From contig JALJCS010000029.1 of the NCBI GenBank assembly GCA_023055355.1, positions 6,945,001 through 7,009,000 of the forward strand: a stretch of 64,000 nucleotides of DNA, read 5' to 3'. Within the stretch, counting starts at the first letter, position 1. The number at the start of each line of letters is the position of its first letter. The notes under the pieces are model-generated. The model made no database searches, was not told the DNA's origin, and saw nothing but the letters and a program-made list of their open reading frames with translations. The position numbers and the translations under genes were made by a program. Source of the stretch: Agelaius tricolor (lineage: Eukaryota; Chordata; Aves; Passeriformes; Icteridae). Below are positions 1 through 11,800 of the stretch, in pieces.

Positions 1-485
1 GGAATTATCATCCCAGCCTCTGCAGGAACGAGGAATCTCCCCTTCTGCAGCCGGGGAAGGAGGAAGAGCTCAAGAATAATAAAAGAGGATTCCCTGATCA
101 CTGCAAACTCATCAAATCCAGGCATTTATCCTCTGATGGGAGCCCACAGCACTGCAAATGCAGAGCAATTTCTGTAACTCAACCCCTCCAACGCCACAAA
201 ATCCAAATTATTCCTCTCAGAGCTCAGCAAAGTCCTCACTGCAGCCACCAGCAGGTTTGGCTCCATCAGCTGCATCCCACAGCAGGGTTGAGTTCAGGGC
301 TGAATTTTCCTCTGAATTTTCCTCTCCATCTCCCATTTCAGGTGCTCTGCTAAGAACCCAGCGCTGATCAGCTGAGGGAGCACACACAGGCTGCCTTTGA
401 AACCACAGCAGATGATTCCTAAAGGTTTGCTTGGCAAAGAAATCAGAAGGAGAAAAAAACCCCAACAAAAGAAGGGAAATGTCTG

Positions 486-530
<45 letters not shown>

Positions 531-774
531 TTGTTGTCTGAATAAAAAACTTTCTTAGTGGAAAATGGATTAAATGAGGAACAACCAAAGGAGAAGCCAT
601 CAAAATGCTACAGTAATAAGATTCATTCCTTTTGTCTTTCCATCCCTATTAGGCCTCCAAATTTAAACTCTTATCTGGATGTTTGTGCAGTATAGACTGA
701 TGAAGATCCCTGTCAGAAAAGTGATTAATAAAAAAGTTGATCCAAAGTTATTTGGAAAGCTGGGAAGCGCTGCA
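1..774. other. Intergenic, no gene seen
   Basis: No exon with believable coding content is visible on either strand. The only notable item is a pure T run of about 40 bases at roughly 487-529. The short open frames here have no recognisable motif. Confidence 0.6.
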
Positions 775-1395
775 TATCCTTTGGGACTGGGGGGATCAAT
801 TCCATTTGGGACTGGGGGATCAATTCCATTTGGGATTAGGGGAGCAATTCCATTTGGGACTGGGTGACAAATTCAATTTGGGATTGGGGTGATCAATTCC
901 ATTTGGGGTGGGATGACCAATTCAATTTGGGATTGGGGGATCAATTCTATTTGGGACTGGGTGGCCAATTCCATTTGGGATGAGTTCATAATTCCATTTG
1001 GGATTGGGTGACCAGTTCCATTTGGATGGGGTGACCAATTCCATTGGGATTGGGTGACAAACTCCATTTAGGATTGGGTGACAGTTCCATTTGGGACTGG
1101 GTAACCAATTCCATTTGGGATGAGGTGACCAATTCCATTTGGGATTGGGGTGATCAGTTCCATTTGGACTGGGTGACCAATTCCATTTTGGATGAGTTCA
1201 TAATTCCATTTGGGATGAGGTGACCAATTCCATTTGGGACTGAGGGATCAATTCCATTTGGGACTGGGGTGATCAATTCAATTTGGGATGAGTTCATAAT
1301 TCCATTTGGGATGGGGTGACCAATTCCACCCTGGATTAGATGACCAATTCCATTTGGGACACGGTGATAATTCCATTCTGGATTGGAACAGGAGC
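775..1395. repeat. ~24-26 bp minisatellite (ATTCCATTTGGGA type)
   Basis: About 25 imperfect head-to-tail copies of a unit built on 'ccatttgggattgggtgac' and 'caatt'. Copies differ by a base or two in length, so no long frame survives. Confidence 0.9.
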
Positions 1396-2049
1396 ACCCA
1401 GCGCTGGCAGCTCCTCCTGCCCAGGGGAGGTCACTGTTGCTGCACAGAACGGCTCAGACCGGGCAGTTTTAGGTTGAACGGCGCATTTTAAACGTGGAAC
1501 ACCAGCAAACCCCTCCCACGGCAGCTCAGGGCTCCTCTCCTTCCTCATCTTTCCAGAAATCCACCAAAAATCAAGCCCACAACTGCATCATTCCCAGTGG
1601 AGCCTGATAATTCCCAGGGCTGCACCGAGGGCAAACCAAATCCCATCCCCAGATGCCTCAAGGCATCAAAACCGGGCAGATTAAAATAATTTCTTCACCT
1701 TTAATCACCTGCAATTCAAGACCACACAGCTGAGAAGTCATCCACAATCAACTGCATCTGATCACTGCATTAAAATTAGGAAATGATATCCCAGGGGAGA
1801 AGAGCTTTGCTTGGCCTGCAGAGGTGAAAACTCTGGAAAGTTCCCCTCTGAGGGGGACAGAGCCTTCCCAGCAGCCCCACACAGGAGGAATTTCGTCACG
1901 GTGCAGCATTTCAGGGAGGTAAAAACAGTCTGGACACGCCACCAGGGAGCTGTGGATCCAAGGAAAACATTTGGAGGTAACCATGGAGCACCAGCAGGGA
2001 TGAGTCAGGGGCAGGAAATTCTTGGAAATGAAACAATGGGGATCACCCA
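1396..2049. other. Intergenic, no gene seen
   Basis: Moderately GC-rich unique-looking sequence. I see no protein family signature or RNA gene in it. Confidence 0.5.
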
Positions 2050-2830
2050 GCAGGGGACAGGGCCATTGTCAGCCTCACCTGTGGGGTGGAGGGGCTGGAG
2101 AAGCCCTGGGGAGCTGGGAAGGGGCTCAGCCTGGAGAAAAGGAGCTCCAGGAGGGACCTTGGGGCTCACCGGGAGAAAAAAGAGGCTCAGGAGGGACCTT
2201 GGGGCTCAGCTTGGAGCAAAGGAGGATCAGGAGGGACCTTCTGGATCTGCTTGGAGTAAAGGAGGATCAGGAGGGACCTTGGGGCTCTGCTTGGAGAAAA
2301 GGAGGATCAGGAGGGACTTCCTGGCTCAGTCTGGAAAAAAAAGGGGTTCAGGAGGGACCTTGTGGTTTAGCCTGGGGAAAAAGAGGCTCGGGAGGGACTT
2401 TTCTGGTTCTTCTTGGAGAAAAGGAGGCTCAGGAGGGACCTTGTGGTTTAGCCTGGGGAAAAGGGGGTTCAGGATGGACCTTGTGGCTCAGCCTGGAGAA
2501 AAAGAGGCTCAGGAGGGACTTTCTGGCTCTGGTTGGAGAAAAGAAGGTTCAGGAGGGACCTTGGGGCTCAGCCTGGGGAAAAGGAGGCTCAGGAGGGACC
2601 TTTTGGCTCACCTGGAGCAAAGGAGGCTCAGGAGGGACCTTGTGGCTCTGCACAGCTCCCTGCCAGGAGCAGAGGATTTGGGATCTTATCCAGGGACATG
2701 AAGGAGAGAGGGAGCAGCCCCAAATTCCAGCAGGGGAGGACATCAGCAGGAATTTCCCCATGGAAAGGGTGGCCAGGCACTGCAAGGAGCTGCCCAAGGA
2801 GGTGTCACCTGATGAGGTGACCAACAAAAC
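2050..2830 (+). mobile_element. CR1 LINE 3' fragment with internal tandem expansion
   Basis: The sequence reads like the 3' part of an avian CR1: the 'gctcagcctggagaaaagga' block, 'cagctccctgccaggag', and then at about 2750-2820 the 'ggtggccaggcactgcaagg' block. Between about 2120 and 2690 a ~40 bp segment of the element ('ggagaaaaggaggctcagg' plus 'agggacctt') is repeated about 13 times. The element is therefore broken by a minisatellite born inside it. Long overlapping open frames across the array are repeat artefacts. The family call rests on remembered CR1 consensus, not on an alignment. Confidence 0.7.
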
Positions 2831-3049
2831 ATCAGGAGAGGTTGAAAAGCTCAATGTAAAGACAATTGTGCATCTCTGAAGGTGAACGTCATCTGTGTGA
2901 ACATAATCTGTAAATCCCGAGATAAGGGGATGGGGAGTGTTTAAAGGGCTGAATAATGAAGATATAATGAATATATTTAAAATATAAATATAGAGAAAAA
3001 TGTATAGAATAAAATATAACATATAGAGTAATGAAGATATTTAAAATCC

Positions 3050-3180
3050 CCGGAGGTGCCCAAGGCAGGGCTGGAGGTGGCACTGAGTGCTCTGGGCTGG
3101 GGACAGGGTGGGGATGGGTCGCAGGGTGGACTTGGTGACCCCGGAGGGTTTTTCCAGCCTCAGTGATGCTGGGATTCGTC
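3050..3180 (+). mobile_element. CR1 LINE 3' end fragment
   Basis: The block 'gtggacttggtgaccccgg' followed by 'ttttccagcctcagtgatg' and 'ctgggattc' matches the usual avian CR1 3' terminus in diverged form. It is short and probably old. Confidence 0.6.
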
Positions 3181-4436
3181 ACAGCGGTGCCCCCTGTGCC
3201 CTCCTGCCTTCAGCAGGGGTTTTCAGCTCCCCCAGAGAAGGTTCTGCTCCTTTGTGAAGCATCGCCCAGCTCAGGACACCGCTCCCAGCCACCCCGGGTG
3301 ACCCCGCGGCAGTGCCGGCGTGGGTAATTAATCAGGGTAATTAATCGGGTGGATGTTTACTCCGAAAGCGTGTGACAAACCCCGCGGCGATGTCACCACC
3401 CCCCCTCCCCGCCACCGCCGCAATTGTCACATCTCAATTGCAGCGCTTGCCATGCAAATGGAGCCTCCACATCCCTGCTCTGCTTCCCAGGGGAAAATCC
3501 ACCCATACCCCACTCCAGTTCTTCATTTTAAATATCCCCATTATTCAGCCTTTTCAACACTCCCCATCCACTTATCTCGGGGTATATTTACGCAGATTAT
3601 GTTCGCCTTTAGGGATGCACAATTCTCTTTAAAGACGAGCTTTCAAATCTCTCCTGACATTTTGTTTGTCACCTCAGCAGGCTCTGCAGAGCCTCCTCCT
3701 GCCTTTCTCCATCAGTGCAAATCGAACCCACCCCCTCCCAAATATGCAAAGGAGGATTTTAATAAAGGAAACCTTTTGCAACAAAGGCTTTTCAGCCAGG
3801 TGGGATCGGAGATCCATCCAGAGGGAGAGACAGACAAACACCTACCCCGGCAGAGGCTGTTAAAGTGGGTGTGTGCTCGGGAACATGTAGGAACAAGGGA
3901 GCAGGGAAGAGGCAGGGATTCACCCTCCATCCAAAGGCAGAAAAGGAGCTCAAACCTCGGGCAGCACGGCTTGAACTGCACAGGGAGAGACGTTGTGCAG
4001 AGCTGCCCATCACAAATCACCTCATTGCAGGGGTTTTTAATTTTTCACTGAGAACTTCAGAGGGTGCTGGTTATTTCTGCTGAAAAGATTACAGCAGGAA
4101 TGTGAATTCCTGCATCGGGATGTGAGGAATCCATCGGGATGTCAGGAATCCATCAGGATGTCAGGAATCCATCAGGATGTCAGGAATGTACAAAGGAGAA
4201 AAAAAAATCCCACCCCAGAACAAAACTGATGATGTGCTTTTTCCTGCAGTGCAAACCTGTCTTTGCTAAAAGCTCAGCTCTGTTTCTGCCCAAACCCAGC
4301 CTGACCCTCACCCCTGCCCCAGGTGATTGCCACTGAAGACCCTCACCCAATCATATCCTCTTTTCTTACACCTTTAATACTTGAAATTTTCTCCCTTTTT
4401 TTTAGAATAGAAGCACGGAGAGCGTAAAAAAACACA
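3181..4436. other. Intergenic, no gene seen
   Basis: A long frame at 3353-4051 on + has no recognisable domain, and overlapping frames on both strands are equally open, so it is not called. A small 15-16 bp repeat built on 'ggatgtcaggaatccatca' lies at about 4110-4190. Confidence 0.5.
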
Positions 4437-4745
4437 GAAATCACTAAAACTGTGGAAGATAATGAAAATATTCCACACCCTTGTATAAAAAACACAAGAA
4501 AGAAATCACTAAAACTGTGGAAGATAATGAAATTATTCCACACTTTTGTGTAAAAAACACAAGAAAGAAATCACTAAAATTGTGGAAGATAATGAAATTA
4601 TTCCATACTCTTGTGTAAAAAAACAGGAGAAAGAAATCACTAAAACTGTGGAAGATAACAAAAATATTCCACACTCTTGTGTAAAAAAACACAAGAAAGA
4701 AATCACTAAAACTGTGGAAGATAATGAAATTATTCCACACTCTTG
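4437..4745. repeat. ~65 bp tandem repeat, about 5 copies
   Basis: Units begin 'aaatcactaaaactgtgg' at about 4438, 4504, 4567, 4635 and 4701 and end in 'cacaagaaag'. High identity between copies implies recent expansion. Confidence 0.9.
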
Positions 4746-5205
4746 AGTAAAAGCCACTTTCCCCAGCCCAGGTTTCACTGGGTACTAAATGAAATAGTTC
4801 AGCCCATAGGGAGCTCCCTGTGGGAATCAGCACTGGCTGAAGCAGCATCCACAAATCCTGGAAAGTCATTTTTGGGATCTCCCTGTGCCTGCTGTGCAAG
4901 CTGGAGCCTGCCCTGCCTTGGTGGATGAAAGAGGACTCCATGCAGCGTTATTAGAGGGTCCAGATTGAAAATTGCTATTGAGCAGCCAGGGATGGGGCTG
5001 GAGGTGGACAGCTCATAGCCAGCAGTGCCTGTTTGCAGAGCCAGGCTCATGGGAGCTGTTTGAAATTAGAGCAACAAAGGATTCTTTCAAAACGCCAGGG
5101 ACCTGGTGAGGTTGGAAGCAGAACCACAAAATTCCCAGTTAAACAAATACAAAGCCCTGGAGACCTCGCAGTGTCCACATTCCAAGGGGGTTTGTTGGTA
5201 GCTTT

Positions 5206-5452
5206 GAAAATCCACTTCTTTTCTCATGGCTAAAGATTGCATTTTGCCTTCTCTGTGCCACAGAAAGGGCAATTCCTCACCAGATTTGAAAATCCACTTC
5301 TCTTTTTGTGGCTGAAAATTGCAATTTTGGCCTTTTCTGTGCCATAGAAAGGGCAATTCCTCCCCAGATTTGAAAATCCATTTCTCTTTTTGTGGCTGAA
5401 AATTGCATTTTTGGCCTTTTCTGTGCCACAGAAAGGGCAATTCCTCACCAGT
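5206..5452. repeat. ~82 bp tandem repeat, 3 copies
   Basis: Three copies of a unit from 'gaaaatccacttct' to 'gggcaattcctcaccag', starting near 5206, 5287 and 5370. Confidence 0.85.
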
Positions 5453-5739
5453 GCAGGTCAACACCTGTGCCAAACCCCAGCCATTCCTGCTTTACTGTGG
5501 ATGTAATCACAAGTTATAAACAAGAAGATAAAACTATCTCCCTAAAGATAAGGGCTGGAGGAGAATAGAAAGAGGAGCAACCTCTGATGTGATTTACTGG
5601 CCAATAAATGCAGTGAGTCACTGCAGTAATTTCCTGTTTGCAGGAGGCCAAATTCTCCCACCTCGAATTGGAAGAGTTCCTGAGCTGGTGGAGTTGGGAC
5701 TGGAGGAGTTCCTGAACTGGTGCCTTGTCCTAGAGACTT

Positions 5740-6003
5740 GCACAGGATATTTCCAGGATATTTCCAGGGTATTTCCAGGGTATTTTCAGGGTATTTCCAG
5801 GATATATTCAGGATATTTTCAGGGTATTTCCAGGATATTTTCAGGATATTTCCAGGGTATTTTCAGGATATTTCCAGGGTATTTCCAGGGTATTTCCAGG
5901 GTATTTTCAGGGTACTTTCAGGATATTTCCAGGGTACTTCCAGGGTACTTCCAGGGTATTTCCAGGGTATTTCCAGGGTATTTCCAGGGTATTTCCAGGA
6001 TAA
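5740..6003. repeat. 12 bp minisatellite (TATTTCCAGGGT)
   Basis: Roughly 22 copies of 'tatttccagggt' and close variants. The period is a multiple of three, so long frames of the type YFQGISRVF appear on both strands; they are not genes. Confidence 0.95.
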
Positions 6004-6644
6004 CACAGGGGTTTGTGGCACTGAGGCTCTGGATCCTGGCTCCAGCTCCTCCTGGACTCGTGCAGTCCATGCAGTAAAGGAGAGGGAATGGAAGGGAAAT
6101 ATTTCCCCAAAGAGAGCAGGAGGTGTCCTGTCACCCTGATTTTTAAAGTTTTTCTAATCCTTCTGATGTTGACATTCTTGTAATGAACTTTCTCACACAT
6201 TTTCTCTAAATAACTGATTGTTTTGCATTCTTTTATGGAGGAGGAGAAATTGGATGGGCTGTTGGTTTGTCCAGTGTCATTGGAGAGGTGGCACTGTCAC
6301 TTTTGGAAATCTATAATGTTGGAGTCAGAAATTAAACTGCTCATTTTACCTTAAGAACAGCAGCATCTCCACATTATTTTATTCCATATAATGAATTTAT
6401 TTCCTATAGTGACTGTGCCCTTAGAGGAAGGGACACCTTGTGGCTGTCTCTGTGTCAGACAGGCAAACACACTCCAAAAGTGAAAATTTCTCTGACAAAT
6501 CCCTTCCCCTGGGACAAACTGAGGAGGGAACTCACTGCTGGCTCCCTGTGCCTTCAGGCCCTGAGCTGCAGGGATCTCACAGGGATAACGGAGGGTGCAG
6601 GTGAAGCCTTGTGGAATTTGCAGCAACCCTGATGAGGGGAGAGG

Positions 6645-7187
6645 TGATAAATCTGACTCCATGTTCTCAGAAGGCTGATTATTATATTATATTATATTAT
6701 ATTATATTATATTATATTATATTATATTATACATTACATTATATTACATTACACTATATTATATTACATTACATTATATATTATATTACATTACATTATA
6801 TATTATATTACATTATATTACATTACATTACACTATATTATATTACATTACATTATATTATATTATATTATATTACATTATGCTATACTAAAGAAAACAG
6901 AAAGGATACAGACAGAAGGCTAAAAGATAATAATGACAAATTTGTGACTCCTTCCAGAGTCCTGACACAGCCTGACCATGATTGGCCATTAAGTTAAAAC
7001 AATTAACATAAAATCAATCAAATAATGACCAGGTGGTAGACAATGTCCAAACCACATTCCAAAGCAGCAAAACACAGGAGAAGCAAATCAGATAATTCTT
7101 GTTTTTCTTTTTCTCCGAGGCCTCTCAGCTTCCCAGGAGAAGAATCCTGGGCAGGGAGGACTTTTCAGAAAATGTGATGGTGGCACA
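6645..7187. mobile_element. LTR-like interspersed repeat, copy A
   Basis: This is one of three related copies in the window (also 15143-15731 and 59803-60158). Shared blocks, in order, are 'ctccatgttctcagaaggct', an AT-rich stretch, 'tgattggccattaa', 'attccaaagcagcaaaacac', 'gaggcctctcagcttcc' and 'tttcagaaaatgtgatgg'. The ends look like TG...CA, which suggests a solo LTR, but no target duplication was found. Copy A has its AT part replaced by an ATTAC/ATT repeat at about 6680-6890. Confidence 0.6.
6680..6890. repeat. ATT/ATTAC microsatellite
   Basis: Pure 'attat' runs grade into 'attacattac' and 'attatatt' blocks. It sits inside LTR-like copy A. Confidence 0.9.
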
Positions 7188-8150
7188 GCCGGGCCCCAGC
7201 CGTGCCTCTCCCTCACCCGTCCCCGTTCCCAGCTGCATTAATTAAATCAGCAATAATCAGTGGGGCAGGCAGCCAGGGAAGGGCCACTGCAATGCAGATC
7301 AGCTCCTGATTCCCTGCTTGTTCTACAAGCACCAAATCTCCTTTGATCAATACCTGAATAATCCTTTCAACATCCCTGAGCCTGTGGTTGCTGCTCCCGG
7401 TGCAGAGAAAGCAGGAGATGGGGTTGGCCAGGCCAGGGAGAGGAGTCACTGCCCACTTTAAACCACAGCACAAATGTCATCTTGTTCTTTTCAATCTGCC
7501 CCAGAAAGTCTGGCTGCTCTCTGCCCAGGCTGAGGGCAAAGATGAAAAGATGATTTTGTTTGGGATTAAATCTGAAATGCTTTCCAGGGCACAGCCAGGG
7601 AAGGAGATGGAACTGATAACATCGTAATCCTTTTTCCAATCTAGCTACTTAAGAGAAATATCTGCTTGTTCAGTTGAAATGGCACAGCCCACAGGGTGAA
7701 ATACATTTCCCAGGGACATGGGAATGGAGCTGAGATCTGACACTGAGATCTGGTGACAAGGAAATAGATTTCCTATAGGAAGTGTCCCCATTTGTCATGG
7801 CTTAACCCCTGTGGCACCACACACCCCACAGTGCCTGGCAGGGTGGGGAGAGAGCTGTGAGCAGGTAAAAAACCATGGTTGAGATAAGAACAGTTTAATA
7901 GATGAATACTAGAAGGAAATTAACATAATTTCACTATCAGAGAGATAATTTTATTATAATAATTTAATTATCAGAGAGATAAATAAGTAAACTCCAATTA
8001 AAACAATAAACACAAGAGCTCTCTCCAGCTGCTGCCCTGAGACTGGTGCCTCAGTCCCTTAATTTAAATCTTGGGTAATTTTCCTGCAGGATGGGATGTC
8101 CCTTTGGCCATGGTCAGCTGCTCCCTCAGGACTCCTCCTGCACCTCCTGT
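7188..8150. other. Intergenic upstream of the IkappaB-like gene
   Basis: No exon recognised. The stretch at 7905-8010 is AT-rich with repeated 'atcagagagataa'. The last part leads into the candidate promoter. Confidence 0.5.
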
Positions 8151-8153
8151 CTG

Positions 8154-8163
8154 GGAAAATTCC
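8154..8163. promoter_or_regulatory. kappaB-like site GGAAAATTCC
   Basis: Fits the relaxed Rel consensus GGRRNNYYCC. It lies about 390 bp before a TATA-like box. Such matches also occur by chance. Confidence 0.3.
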
Positions 8164-8286
8164 TTCATTTGGGGCAAGCACAGCAGCATCAGTTTGGTAG
8201 CAAATATTCTCCTGCTAAATCCAAAACCCAGCACTGCACCAGCTACTGAGAACAAAACTCACCCACTATGCCAGAAAAGCACTTTT

Positions 8287-8296
8287 GGGAATTCCC
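8287..8296. promoter_or_regulatory. Palindromic kappaB site GGGAATTCCC
   Basis: A perfect fit to GGGRNWYYCC, about 250 bp upstream of a TATAAAG and about 535 bp upstream of the start codon of an IkappaB-family gene. Genes of this family are commonly NF-kappaB targets, so the placement supports inducible control; that is inference. Confidence 0.45.
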
Positions 8297-8545
8297 AAAA
8301 CATTTAATTGAGGATCTACTACCACTTTACTCACTTGCACAACTCCAAGTCAGAGGTTGCTTTTCCCTTCCCAGTAAATCAGTTTTTGGGGTTTTTTTTT
8401 TCTGTTTCTCACAGCAGGGGGGAAAAAAAAATCAACTTGAAGCTCAGCTTTTTCCTGGGAAAACTCATTTCCTCATCAGCTGCTCAGGTTGTAAGGAAAG
8501 AGGGTGGAGCCTTCCCAGGCTGCCATCCTCCAAACCATACCTGAG

Positions 8546-8552
8546 TATAAAG
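8546..8552 (+). promoter_or_regulatory. TATA-like box of the IkappaB-like gene
   Basis: TATAAAG at a distance that would start transcription near 8575. A strong polypyrimidine tract followed by 'cacacacag' ends at 8823, so the ATG at 8831 may lie in a second exon behind a short non-coding first exon. Confidence 0.4.
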
Positions 8553-8830
8553 AGCAGAGCTGCAGCCAAGAAACTCTCAAAAGCTGCTTCCAGTGCCTGC
8601 TGGGATCCCAAGGCTGCTTTCATTCTTCCCCTGCTGGAACTTGCTGCTCCAAAGACAAGAGGGAAGCTGGACTCAGCTAATTACATTGGAGGATTAATTA
8701 CATTGCCACGGTCTCCATGTGATACTGGTTTGATTTTTAATTTTTTTTTTTTTTAACACAACTGAGCAGGGGTTTTTTTTCCCTCCCCTCTTCTCTTTCA
8801 TCTTTTTCTGCACACACACACAGAGTGGAG

Positions 8831-11800
8831 ATGTTGCAGACAGTCTGCATGAGCCCTGAGCTGCTTGTCAACCAAAACATGAGTGAAGAAGGTGAAATCT
8901 GTGGCTACAGCCCAGGCCAGGGATCTCCCCTGCCTGGAGAAACTGCCAGTCCCAAGAGCTGCTTCCAGCAGAGCCCATCTCTGCCAGACTCTGGATTAAC
9001 TGAGCTGAACGTGGCGAGCCCCAAGATCTACCACCCTCCTCCTCCTCCTCCTCCTCCATGCAACCCTCCAGGGATGCCTGCTGCTGCTGGTAAGAGAAAA
9101 ATCTTTATTCCCCTTCCCTACTTTGTGCTTCTTGCACCAGCTGGCGGGGCCTGGGGCTCTGAGCAGCACAAAGCAATCCCAGAGATGTTCAGATTCCCCC
9201 CACTCAGGCTTGGCTGGATTTTGCTGTGTTCTGCTGCTGAGGTCAGAAATTCCAAAGGATGCCCAATGTTCCATCCTTTCTGTCCATCTCCAGCGCTTTG
9301 CTGCTCATTTGCATTCTGAATTGCAAGTTTGGCTCTGAGCTAACAGCAGGGTAATAGATGTGACCTTCTGAGTTATTAACATTTCAAAGTCACAGCAAAG
9401 TGTGGCTGGTGAATCACTGCCTTTGCAGAGTCCCTCAGTTCCTAGGAAATGTCTGATCTGTCACTGGAAACTCTTCCCAGATAACAACACATAGCAATCT
9501 TACCAGCTTGTTATAAAGCTTCTCAAGATAACCTTTAAAATGCTCTCCAAACAGTAAATAATTCATTGCCAAAACACCAATCTATGAAAAAAAAAATCAT
9601 TTCTAGAAACAAACTCTGCTTTTGGAGAGTTCAGTGTTTTGATTATTCAGTGATAGGTTAAACACTGAGAAGTGCCAGAAGTCTCAGCACAGAACAACAG
9701 CCCCATCTCCATTCCAAAGGCTCCATTTGCTGCTCAGGATGGGGATCGCTCCCTCCTGCTGGAGGGCTGGGAAACAAAATCACGCAACAAGAAACCACAT
9801 CTTGTGGGGCTGGTTCCCCTGCCAGGATTGCTGCTCTCTGCCATCCCAGGCTAGGAAAATGAACCCACAGACAGCAGAGGTTGGTGTCCAAACAGGAGAC
9901 AGAGGAGTCCTTTGGCTTTATTCCAGTCAAGGCAGAGGCCATGGGGCATCCCCTGGGGTCTCTCCAAGTTTTGGAGGATGCAGCCTCCTTTTTATCCCAA
10001 TTTCCAGCCACATTTCCCTTCTCTCTTTGCCCATTTCTGAGGTACTTGAGAGGTTCAGACTCCCCAATACACCTGATACCAGAGATTTCCCAAAGATTTC
10101 CCTCTAATGTACAACCCTGCCTTTTAATTTTGAATTCTTATGTAATTTAGGGGTTTTTCCCCATTGGCTGAGGTACTTGAGAGGTTCAGACTCCCCAGCA
10201 CACCTGATACCAGAGATTTCTTTCTAATGTGTAACCCTCCCTTTTCATTTTTAATTCTTATGGAATTTAGGGGTTTTTCTTCCCCATTGCTTCTTTCATC
10301 TCTCAATGTCTAATTTCGTTTCTCAGCAAACCTAAAGTTTATTTGTAAAATCAAATCTCTTTTTCCATTCACCACTCAGTGGAATGCTTCCCATTGTTTC
10401 TTTTCTCTCCCAGTGCTGGTTTTATCCACCAGCAGCCCCACAGCTGGTTTGGAAAGACAAATCCACCATTCCCCTCACCAGGAGCTGCTCCATTCCCATC
10501 TGCTGAGCTCCCCTGCTTCCCCTCCTGGGGATCCCACACACAGATTTTGGTCAGGAATATTGGCCCAGGCAGCTCCTGTTTGATTTAACAGCACCAGCAG
10601 CCTCTGGACCAATGCACCTCTTTCATTTCAGGCTGTTGTGTTGTTTCATCCTGAATTGTGTTTGATCACAAGCAGCTGTTTCTGTTCCTCCTGCCACGAG
10701 CTGCAGTGGGAGCAGAAAGTTTCTCCTGCTCTCAGGATCCCAGGCTCTGCTTCCCTTGGAGCTGGGGCTCTCTCCATTGTTCATTTCCATATTTCATTGG
10801 GAAAGCCCTGATCTGATGCATGAGATCTGTAATTTTTTAATGGTAATATCTGTTACTGAATGAATTTTAGATGAAGGTTATCCCAGGCAGGGGGACACAC
10901 AAGGCAGGGATGTGAATGCCAGAGTTACATAAAAGGTATTTCAAAAGCCAATGGATTTAAGCTCCTAATCTGGGCAAGTCTTTCAAGTTTGGGGATGCAG
11001 GCACCAGATGCAAGGAGACCTAACACAAACAATCACAGAGCAGCTTGTTTTGACAGAGAGAGAGCCTGTTTGGACAACGAGGTATATTCTCAAGTAACTG
11101 TTCCATTTCAGTGCAGAAAATCATTGTTTCACTTTGAAGGACACAAAAACTCCCAAACACACTGAGAGCCACGGGGCAAAGCCACTGGACAGAGCATCCC
11201 CATCTTCATTTTGAACAAATTCTGCTCCTTGTTGCACTGATAACAATTTCACAAACCACAGGACAGGAAAGTGCAAAGGCAGATTTACCACAACACAGGA
11301 AAATGAGAGTGTGAGAGGGGCAGACACCTAAACACTGCTGACACATTCCCCAAAAGCAAATCCACATTCCCCAAAAGCAAATCCACGCTCTGTGGCACGC
11401 AGGAAAACTGAGAAGGAATTCATTGAAGGAGTTACTGAGCAGAGCCAAGGGAGATGTGGAAATTTCCCACAAGTGATGTTGAACACGGGGATCAGAGCCC
11501 GTTCCCCGGGCTGCCCTCGCCCTCCCACCCTTCCCCAGCAGCTCAGACAATTGTGTCACTTTCAGCATCGTGTTGTGACTTTTCCAGACTCTGAACTTAG
11601 CTCTGATCCCCCTCAGAAGCGCTACATGGGTGTGAGAGTGAAGATGCCAGTGCGGGAACTGCTGAGGAAAATCCGACTGTCCAAAGGCTTGGACCCAGCT
11701 CCAGGCAAGGTGAGAAATGCCCAGGGCTGGGAGGGTTCCTGCAGCACCCTGGGGCACACAGCCATACCCCACTGGCTGTTCTGCAGCTGCTGCCTCTTCC

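Noticed and set aside
2022..2879. Two long overlapping + frames (285 and 296 codons)
   Set aside because: They run through the amplified CR1 segment; the 40 bp unit, not selection, keeps them open.
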